Shown: positions 58,303-64,000 of the stretch, piece after piece | How positions within the stretch are numbered: the first letter of the stretch is position 1 | Layout of the letters: each line of letters opens with the position of its first letter | Assembly: GCA_030418545.1 (NCBI GenBank) | Contig: QAIB01000002.1 | Location: 558,001-622,000 of the forward strand | Source of the DNA: Xenophilus aerolatus | Lineage (GTDB): Bacteria; Pseudomonadota; Gammaproteobacteria; Burkholderiales; Burkholderiaceae_C | DNA: 64,000 bases | Reading direction: 5' to 3' | Made by a program: the position numbers and the translations under genes | Notes under the pieces: generated by a model | What the model saw: the letters and a program-made list of their open reading frames with translations, nothing else | Databases searched by the model: none | Told to the model about the DNA's origin: nothing

Positions 58303-59688
58303 TTATTCGTCGGAGCCGCGCAGGCTCGGCCCCTGGCCGGAGCCGCCGCCATCGCCACCGCGCAGCGTGTGGGCGGTGGTGGTCGCGGCGTGGGTGAGTT
58401 GCTGGCGGCGATGCAGGCGCTTGGCCCAAGCGGGCCGTTCCTGTGTCTGCGCCGTAGCGGCGCCGGATGCGGCCTCGCCTGCGGCACCCTGACCGAATGC
58501 CGCGCCCGCGCCACCATCGGCAGCAGCGCCATTCCAGCCAGCGTGGAAGGGAGCGGCCATGCGTTGCCCGGCAGCGGAAGCGCGGGATGCAGCGCCTCGC
58601 CCGGCCGCCCGCGCGCCGGTCTTGGCGACGTTGCCCAGGCCCGCCATCGCGCCCTTTGCGCCGCCGCCAGCGGCGGCGGAACCGGCCTGAAACGCCGACT
58701 TCGCACTGCTGGCCGCCGACGTAGCGGCGCGCGCACCGCTACCGGCCAGCTTGGCGGCAGCCGGGGCCATGCGCGCACCAGCAGCCACGGCGCCACCCAC
58801 GCCCGTCGCGGCGGCGCCGATGGCGACGGCCGTGCCGGCAGCGCCGACAGCAGCACCGGCCATTGCGCCAGCGCCGAGCTGCGGCGCACCGGAGACGAGG
58901 CCCGTGGCGATGCCGGGGCCGAAGATCCCGAGCGCCAGCAAGGTGAGCGAGGCCAGCATGATGACCAGCGCGTGGTCGATGGACGGCTCGGCAGGATGGA
59001 CTTGGAACTGAGCGAACAAGCCTGAGCCGATACCGACGATCACGGCCAGCACCAGCACCTTGACGCCGGAGGCCACCACGTTGCCCAAGACCTTCTCGGC
59101 GAGGAACGCGGTCTTGTTCCAGAGCGCGAACGGCACCAACACGAATCCGGCGAGCGTGGTCAGCTTGAACTCGATCAGCGTGATGAACAGTTGGATCGCC
59201 AGCACGAAGAAGCACAAGACCACGACCAGCCACGCGAGGAACATCACCACGATGGGGTCGAGGTTCACAAACACTTCGGGAAAGCCCGCCATCTCGCCGA
59301 TCTGCTCCAGAATCGGCGCCCCGGCGTCGATGCCGGTTTTCGCCAGCCGGCCCGGCTGCAAGAAGTTCTCCATCGTGATGGCCGAGCCGGTGGCTGTGAT
59401 GCCCAATCCCGCAAACGAGCGGAACACGATGCTGGCCAGCCAGTTGAAGTTATTGATGATGTAGGCGAAGGCACCGACGTAGAGCACCTTGCGCAGCAGC
59501 TTGGCGATCACGTCCTCGCCCTGGCCGGTGGCATGGCTCATGGCCCAATACAGGCCGGCGATCGTCATGTCGATGACGATCAGCGTGGCCGTGAGGAACG
59601 CCACTTCGCCCCGCAGCAGCCCGAAACCCGAGTCGATATAAGCGGCAAAGGTGTTGAGGAATTGGTCGATGATGGTCACGTCATTCAT
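58303..59688 (-). CDS. trbL: Conjugal transfer protein TrbL (VirB6-like)
   Basis: A 461-residue polytopic membrane protein (MNDVTIIDQFLNTFAAYIDS), with at least six hydrophobic segments up to residue 270, then a very Ala/Gly-rich region (about 270-400) and a charged tail. TrbL/VirB6 proteins form part of the inner membrane passage for DNA. The start overlaps the trbK stop by four bases. Confidence 0.94.
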   Translation of the reverse strand: MNDVTIIDQFLNTFAAYIDSGFGLLRGEVAFLTATLIVIDMTIAGLYWAMSHATGQGEDVIAKLLRKVLYVGAFAYIINNFNWLASIVFRSFAGLGITATGSAITMENFLQPGRLAKTGIDAGAPILEQIGEMAGFPEVFVNLDPIVVMFLAWLVVVLCFFVLAIQLFITLIEFKLTTLAGFVLVPFALWNKTAFLAEKVLGNVVASGVKVLVLAVIVGIGSGLFAQFQVHPAEPSIDHALVIMLASLTLLALGIFGPGIATGLVSGAPQLGAGAMAGAAVGAAGTAVAIGAAATGVGGAVAAGARMAPAAAKLAGSGARAATSAASSAKSAFQAGSAAAGGGAKGAMAGLGNVAKTGARAAGRGAASRASAAGQRMAAPFHAGWNGAAADGGAGAAFGQGAAGEAASGAATAQTQERPAWAKRLHRRQQLTHAATTTAHTLRGGDGGGSGQGPSLRGSDE

Positions 59689-60017
59689 GGCGTGTCCTTC
59701 GGTTCGGCGGGAACGGCCGGCGCCATGCCATCGGCCGGTTCCTCGAAGCTCGGCGGGATCGGCGGCAGGTCGGCCAGCGTCTGGTATTCATCCGGCCCAG
59801 CCTGGCCGGAGAAGAAGCGCCGCCGGAAGGCTTCGGCGGCGGCGCGGCAAGCGTCCTCGCCCGTGGCCTGCCGGTCGTCCGCGCATTGCGCGCGCAATGC
59901 CTTGAGCCGCAAGGGATCGGCGGCCAAGGCATCGGCAAGGTGGTCAGCCGGCTGTTCGCTGCAAGCGGCCAGCAGCGCAGCAAGTACCAGAACAGACGGG
60001 ACGAGGACGCATCGCAT
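59685..60017 (-). CDS. trbK: TrbK-like entry-exclusion lipoprotein (TrbK-alt type)
   Basis: A 110-residue lipoprotein with lipobox LLAAC near residue 19. Family-like features are LKALRAQCADDRQATGEDAC and AAAEAFRRRFFSG. It stands between trbJ and trbL, the place of trbK in IncP and Tn4371 operons. TrbK-type proteins keep the host cell from receiving a second copy of the element. Confidence 0.82.
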   Translation of the reverse strand: MRCVLVPSVLVLAALLAACSEQPADHLADALAADPLRLKALRAQCADDRQATGEDACRAAAEAFRRRFFSGQAGPDEYQTLADLPPIPPSFEEPADGMAPAVPAEPKDTP

Positions 60018-60029
60018 AGCGGCCTCCCG

Positions 60030-60755
60030 TCAGTTGCCGTAGAAATCCACGCGCTGCGGCGTGTATGGCGTGCCATCGCCCAGGAAACGCCGCCGCACCT
60101 CGCGGGCGCGTTCCGTGGCCGCGGTCTGCCGTGCCAACTCCAGCGAGGCGGCCCGATCTTGCGTGATCTGGAGCCGCTGCGACTGGATCGACTGCTTGGC
60201 CTGCAAGGCCAGCAACTGGTTCATGGCCTGCATGGCTTGCAGCGCGCCTTCGGCCGACTGGCTCTTGCCCACGAGGTCGGCCAGCACGCTTTCGTCTTCG
60301 CCCAGGTTCTGCGACACCTGGGCCTGCATCCGCATGGTGGTCTGCAAGCCGTTGAGCGTGTTCCGCCAATGCTCCTGCGCATCGCGGTACATCTGGTCGC
60401 CGCTGACGGTGGCGGCGTACTGCTCGGGATACAGGCGCTGGAACTCCCGATCCAGATTCGTCACGTCGTAGGCCAGGCCGCGCGCCTGGTCGATCAGCCG
60501 CTGCGTGGTCGCCAGATTGGCGCGCAACTGGCCGACCACGCTGGACGGCAGGCTGGCGAGGTTGCGCGCCTGATTCATCAGCATCTGCGCTTCGTTCTGG
60601 AGCTGCTGGATCTGGTTATTGATCTGCTCCAGCGTGCGGATCGCGGTCAGCGTGTTCTGCACGAGGTTCGTGGGGTCGATCACAACCCATTGCGCGTGGG
60701 CGGTGGCAGTGCAAAGCATGGCCGAGATGGCGGCGGCGACAAGACGCTTTTTCAT
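60030..60755 (-). CDS. trbJ: Conjugal transfer protein TrbJ (VirB5-like)
   Basis: A 241-residue exported helical protein. The signal peptide ends at ATAHAQ; AIRTLEQINNQIQQLQNEAQ and NLASLPSSVVGQLRANLATT are typical of TrbJ. VirB5-class proteins are found at pilus tips. The start at 60753-60755 overlaps the trbE stop by four bases and yields a normal signal peptide. Confidence 0.94.
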   Translation of the reverse strand: MKKRLVAAAISAMLCTATAHAQWVVIDPTNLVQNTLTAIRTLEQINNQIQQLQNEAQMLMNQARNLASLPSSVVGQLRANLATTQRLIDQARGLAYDVTNLDREFQRLYPEQYAATVSGDQMYRDAQEHWRNTLNGLQTTMRMQAQVSQNLGEDESVLADLVGKSQSAEGALQAMQAMNQLLALQAKQSIQSQRLQITQDRAASLELARQTAATERAREVRRRFLGDGTPYTPQRVDFYGN

Positions 60756-63211
60756 GGCAGGTTCTCCTGTGGGTGGTCGGTGGTACGGAAAGAACCCGGC
60801 GCGAGGCCGGGGAACGAGGCCAGCAGGTCGGCCGCCCAATCGAGGCCGCGATGGCGCAGCCAGGCGCCCGCGAAGCCGGGCACGCCGGCGTCCAGCAGCA
60901 CGCGGTCTATGTCGCGCTGGTCTTGCGGCGTGGAAGCGCCCGCGAAGGCCAGCGCCGCCTGCCCCAGGTCGAGGTCGAACAGGCGATTGCCGAGGCGGGA
61001 TTGGTAGTAGTAGTCGCGCTTGGGGCTCGCGGTGGCGACGATCTCGATCTGCCGGCTGTTCAGGCCGAAGCCTTCGTAGATCGTGCGAATCTGCGGTTCC
61101 GTCGCCTGCGGGTTGGGCAAGAAAATCCGACTCGCGCAGCTCTCGATGATCGCGGGCGCGATGCTCGAATCCTTGATGTCGGCGAGGCTCTGCGTGGCGA
61201 AGATGACGCTGACGTTCTTCTTGCGCAGCGTCTTGAGCCACTGGCGGATGCGTGCGGCAAACACCGGGTCGTCGAGGAACAGCCACGCTTCATCGAGGAT
61301 CAGCAGCGTGGGCGCCCCGTCGAAGCGTTCATCGAAACGCGCAAAAAGGTAATGCAGCACGGCCATGACGGCGGCCTTGCTGTGCATCAGCTCCTCCATC
61401 TCGAAGCACTGCACGTCGGCCATGCCCAGCCGGTCGTGGTCGGCGTCCAGCAGCTTGCCGTGCGCGCCACCCAGCACATAGGGCGACAACGCCTGCCGAA
61501 GCGTGTTCGATTGCAGCAGCACGGAAAGCCCGGTCATCGTGCGCTGCTCCACCGGCGCACCGGCGAGACTTCCCAGCGCCGACCAGATGGCCGCGTTCTC
61601 GTCTGGGCCGACCGCCACGCCTTCGTGCAGCAAGCGGCCTTCGATCCATTCGGCGGCCCAGGTGCGGTAGCCCTCGCGGTCGATGCGTGCGAGCGGCTGG
61701 AAAGCGATTTCGCCATCCGTGCCGAGGTCGTAGTGCTCGCCGCCCAGCCCGAGGATCGTGGCTCGCATCGAGCGCCCCATGTCGAAGGCGAAGATGCGCG
61801 AGCCGCGGTAGCGGCGGAACTGCATCGCCAGCGTGGCAAGCAAGACCGACTTGCCCATGCCAGTCGGCCCCGCGACCAGCGTGTGGCCCACGTCGCCGAT
61901 GTGCGTCACCAGCCGGAACGGCGTGGCGCCATCGGTGCGCGTGACGATCAGCGGCGGGCCGTCGAGATGGTCGTTCTTCTCCGGCCCGGCCCATACCGCC
62001 GATACCGGCATCATGTGCGCCAGGTTCAGCGTCGAGACGATGGGCTGACGCACGTTGGCGTAGGCGTTGCCCGGAATGGACGACAGCCACGCATCCACGG
62101 CGTTGAGCGTTTCGGGAATGGTGACGAAGCCCCGGCCCTGGATGGCACGCTCCACCATGCGCAGCTTCTCGTCGGCTGCGCCGGCGTCCTCGTCCATGAC
62201 GGTGACGGTCGCCGTCAGGTAGCCGAAGGCGACTTGATCGCTGCCCAGTTCCTGCAAGGCGGCATCCGCGTCCGCCGCCTTGTTGTTCGCGTCGGTATCG
62301 ACCAGCGGGCTTTCCTGCTGGAAGATCGTTTCGCGCAACAGCGCGATGACGTTCTTGCGCTTGGCGAACCACTGGCGGCGCAAGCGCCCCAACCCCCGTT
62401 CCGCCTCGGATTTGTCGAGGCACAGAAAGCGCGTGCTCCAGCGATACCCAAACCCCAGGCGGTTGAGGTCGTCCAGAATCCCCGGCCAGGTCGAGGTCGG
62501 GAAACCTCGCACCGACACCACGCGCAGGTGCTGGTCGCCCAGCATGGGCGCCAGGCCGCCGACCAGCGCGGAATCGGTCAGCAGCGCGTCGATGTGGAAC
62601 GGCACTTCGGGCACGCCCACGCGATAGCGCAGCGTCGAGATGGTCGCGTGCAGGTAGGTCAGCGTCTGCGCGTCATCGAGCCAGTCAATTTCCGGCATCA
62701 CGCTGTCGAGCAGGTCGAAGACGCGATCCGTTTCCGCGACGAAGGCTTGCAGCCGCTCGCGCCAGTCCACGCCATTCGTCGGCGTGTTCTCGTAGAGCAT
62801 CCTGGCTGCACGAGCGCGGGATTCTTCCGGCGGCAGGTAAAGCAGCGTCAGGTGATAGCCGCTCTCGAAGTGATTACCCGATTCCTCGAAGGCGGCCCGG
62901 CGTTCTTCCTCCACCACCCACGAAAGCGGCTCGGGAAACTCCGAGTGCGGATAGTCGGCCGCAGGCCGGCGCTCGGCTTCGATGAATAGCGCCCAGCCCG
63001 ATCCCATGCGGCGCAGCGCATTGTTCAACCGCGCCGACGTGGCGACCAGCTCGCCTTGCGTCGCGCTGTCGAGGTCAGGCCCGCGAAACCGGGCCGTGCG
63101 CTGGAAACTGCCGTCCTTGTTCAAGACGAGGCCCGGCGCGACCAGCCCGGCCCAGGGCAGCCAGTCGGCAAGCAAGGCCGGGCGCTGGCGGTATTCGGCG
63201 AGATTCAGCAT
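60752..63211 (-). CDS. trbE: Conjugal transfer ATPase TrbE (VirB4-like)
   Basis: An 819-residue ATPase. The N-terminal VirB4 domain (MLNLAEYRQRPALLADWLPW) is followed by Walker A GPTGMGKS near residue 450, Walker B LLILDEAWLFLDDPVFA near 640 and a sensor segment VSVIFATQSLADI. It energises assembly of the pilus and transfer channel at the inner membrane. The length is typical. Confidence 0.96.
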   Translation of the reverse strand: MLNLAEYRQRPALLADWLPWAGLVAPGLVLNKDGSFQRTARFRGPDLDSATQGELVATSARLNNALRRMGSGWALFIEAERRPAADYPHSEFPEPLSWVVEEERRAAFEESGNHFESGYHLTLLYLPPEESRARAARMLYENTPTNGVDWRERLQAFVAETDRVFDLLDSVMPEIDWLDDAQTLTYLHATISTLRYRVGVPEVPFHIDALLTDSALVGGLAPMLGDQHLRVVSVRGFPTSTWPGILDDLNRLGFGYRWSTRFLCLDKSEAERGLGRLRRQWFAKRKNVIALLRETIFQQESPLVDTDANNKAADADAALQELGSDQVAFGYLTATVTVMDEDAGAADEKLRMVERAIQGRGFVTIPETLNAVDAWLSSIPGNAYANVRQPIVSTLNLAHMMPVSAVWAGPEKNDHLDGPPLIVTRTDGATPFRLVTHIGDVGHTLVAGPTGMGKSVLLATLAMQFRRYRGSRIFAFDMGRSMRATILGLGGEHYDLGTDGEIAFQPLARIDREGYRTWAAEWIEGRLLHEGVAVGPDENAAIWSALGSLAGAPVEQRTMTGLSVLLQSNTLRQALSPYVLGGAHGKLLDADHDRLGMADVQCFEMEELMHSKAAVMAVLHYLFARFDERFDGAPTLLILDEAWLFLDDPVFAARIRQWLKTLRKKNVSVIFATQSLADIKDSSIAPAIIESCASRIFLPNPQATEPQIRTIYEGFGLNSRQIEIVATASPKRDYYYQSRLGNRLFDLDLGQAALAFAGASTPQDQRDIDRVLLDAGVPGFAGAWLRHRGLDWAADLLASFPGLAPGSFRTTDHPQENLP

Positions 63212-63226
63212 CGCGGCGTCCTCCCC

Positions 63227-63499
63227 TCACACGTCCAGCAGCGGGCGGTGCTTGATGTGCCGGGCGAAGACCTGCATGAACTGCGGATCGACGCGCGCAC
63301 CCCACACCGCCAGCGAATGGCCGACGATCCAGAGCACCACGCCGGGAATCCACAGTTGCAGGCCCAAGCCGACAGCGGCGGCCAGCGTGCCGTTGGCGAT
63401 CGCCACGGTGCGCGGCGCACCGCCAAGCAGAATCGGCTCGGTCAGTGAGCGATGCAGCGGCACCTCGAAGCCGTCCCTGAAGGTGTCCGGGGCACTCAT
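63227..63499 (-). CDS. trbD: Conjugal transfer protein TrbD (VirB3-like)
   Basis: A 90-residue inner membrane protein (MSAPDTFRDGFEVPLHRSLT, EPILLGGAPRTVAIANGTLA) with two hydrophobic segments near 34-65. It overlaps trbC by four bases and precedes trbE by 15. TrbD/VirB3 works with the TrbE ATPase. Confidence 0.95.
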   Translation of the reverse strand: MSAPDTFRDGFEVPLHRSLTEPILLGGAPRTVAIANGTLAAAVGLGLQLWIPGVVLWIVGHSLAVWGARVDPQFMQVFARHIKHRPLLDV

Positions 63500-63879
63500 A
63501 CGACCGCCCCGCCGGAGAAGCTGAAGAACGACAGGAAGAAGCTGGAAGCCGCAAACGCGATGGACAGACCGAAGACGATCTGGATCAGCTTGCGGAATCC
63601 GCCGGACGTGTCGCCGAAGGCGAGCGCGAGGCCCGTGGCGATGATGATGATGACCGCGACGATTCGCGCCACCGGCCCCTGGATGGATTCGAGGATGGAT
63701 TGCAGCGGGCCTTCCCACGGCATCGAGGAACCGGCGGCCTGCGCGGTTCCGGCTAGGAACAGCAGCAGCGCGGCCAGCAGCAGCCCTTGCCCCGCAGGGC
63801 GGGCCAGGCAGCGCAGCCGCGCGTGGCGCAAAGCCGGATTTGCAGAAAAACGGAAAGCAGGAATGGTCATCTGCGTCAT
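63496..63879 (-). CDS. trbC: Conjugal transfer pilin TrbC (VirB2-like)
   Basis: A 127-residue prepilin with a long signal peptide (cleavage near GTAQAAGSS) and two hydrophobic helices (ARIVAVIIIIATGLALAFG, then LIQIVFGLSIAFAASSFFLS). TrbC of IncP is cyclised to form the pilus. A second Met (residue 4) is a possible start. The start overlaps the end of the upstream gene (ATGA). Confidence 0.94.
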   Translation of the reverse strand: MTQMTIPAFRFSANPALRHARLRCLARPAGQGLLLAALLLFLAGTAQAAGSSMPWEGPLQSILESIQGPVARIVAVIIIIATGLALAFGDTSGGFRKLIQIVFGLSIAFAASSFFLSFFSFSGGAVV

Positions 63880-64000
63880 GGCAGTTCTCCAAGTGAGTCA
63901 GGGGATGGGGAAGTCGCCGCAGCGGGTGCGGCATTGGGAAGCGGCGGCAGCTCGGGAAACGGCGTTTCCAGCGCGTCCGCCAGTTGGTAGCCCACGCCGT
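63876..64000 (-). CDS. trbB: Probable trbB (conjugation ATPase), C-terminal end only
   Basis: About 41 codons of an open frame enter from the right edge and stop at 63876-63878, overlapping the trbC start. The tail reads GVGYQLADALETPFPELPPL, then an Ala/Pro/Ser-rich end. The frame has no identifying motif; the name rests on the constant order trbB-trbC-trbD-trbE. Another gene cannot be excluded. Confidence 0.55.
   Translation of the reverse strand, partial: GVGYQLADALETPFPELPPLPNAAPAAATSPSPDSLGELP

Larger units (their letters stand above)
54571..64000. mobile_element. ICE B: Trb-type conjugative element (right end outside window)
   Basis: Starts at the broken tRNA-Leu and carries an intron-containing tRNA-Leu and a trb operon of the Tn4371/IncP-like type read toward this end (trbB to trbI, DUF2274). 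In Tn4371-like elements the trb genes also lie at one end with DUF2274 last. The boundary at 54571 is inferred from the tRNA break. Its integrase and other modules are outside the window. Confidence 0.75.

Noticed and set aside
60773..62989. A 738-codon open frame on the plus strand
   Set aside because: It is fully antisense to trbE, which has Walker motifs and correct operon context.

Overview
The window is high-GC proteobacterial DNA made almost entirely of mobile DNA. Two integrative conjugative elements (ICEs) of different families lie back to back on either side of a remnant chromosomal tRNA cluster. The order tRNA-Gly end, tRNA-Cys, tRNA-Leu, the gene families and the high GC point to Pseudomonas (P. 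aeruginosa is plausible) or a Xanthomonadales relative such as Stenotrophomonas. The sequence alone does not settle which. No rRNA, CRISPR array, integrase or housekeeping protein gene is present.

ICE A (1 to 54307, left end outside the window) belongs to the ICEclc/PAGI-2/PFGI-1 family. Its backbone is on the minus strand. From right to left it holds: the right attachment site (an 18-bp tRNA-Gly 3' end at 54290-54307), an IS66 remnant, alpA, parA, a HicA-like small gene, parB, DUF2857, the STY4528 replication gene, TIGR03761, DUF3158, ssb, topB, a long series of small ICE-specific genes (DUF3085, XF1762, DUF3577, DUF932, DUF3275, a DUF6094-type methyltransferase and others), a helicase, pilL, and the type G conjugation genes (TIGR03759, transglycosylase, TIGR03765, traD, TIGR03747, RAQPRD, TIGR03758, 03745, 03750, 03746, 03749).

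ICE A carries three cargo blocks. (1) At 2722-10203, on the opposite strand between two conjugation genes, is a compact eight-gene defence operon: an HTH/PIN-nuclease pair, a complete type III CBASS (Trip13 ATPase, two HORMA proteins, CD-NTase, NucC nuclease) and an SMC-like ATPase. (2) At 26557-30489 a non-autonomous Tn3-family mercury transposon (merR-TPA with a deleted tnpA) is inserted in the DUF3085 gene, with a TGATT target duplication. (3) At about 35.2-42.4 kb is a Cd/Pb/Zn resistance block: a Cys-rich small peptide, lspA, cadA, cadR, an IS-broken sterol-desaturase gene and a cation diffusion facilitator, with three MerR-type promoters.

Between the elements, 54308-54570 is host DNA: tRNA-Cys and only the 5' half of a tRNA-Leu(UAA). 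ICE B (about 54571 to 64000, right end outside the window) starts at that broken tRNA. It carries its own complete tRNA-Leu(UAA) interrupted by a 227-nt group I intron, followed on the minus strand by a Trb-type conjugation operon (DUF2274, trbI, G, F, L, K, J, E, D, C, B). The simplest reading is that ICE B destroyed a host tRNA gene and supplies an intron-containing replacement.

Other unexplained structure includes a GC-rich stem-loop leader repeated in front of more than a dozen small ICE A genes, a dispersed repeat of about 80 nt in three copies, three copies of a CTATCCCC-GGGGATAG palindrome around the topB and ssb units, and iteron-like repeats inside the STY4528 gene.
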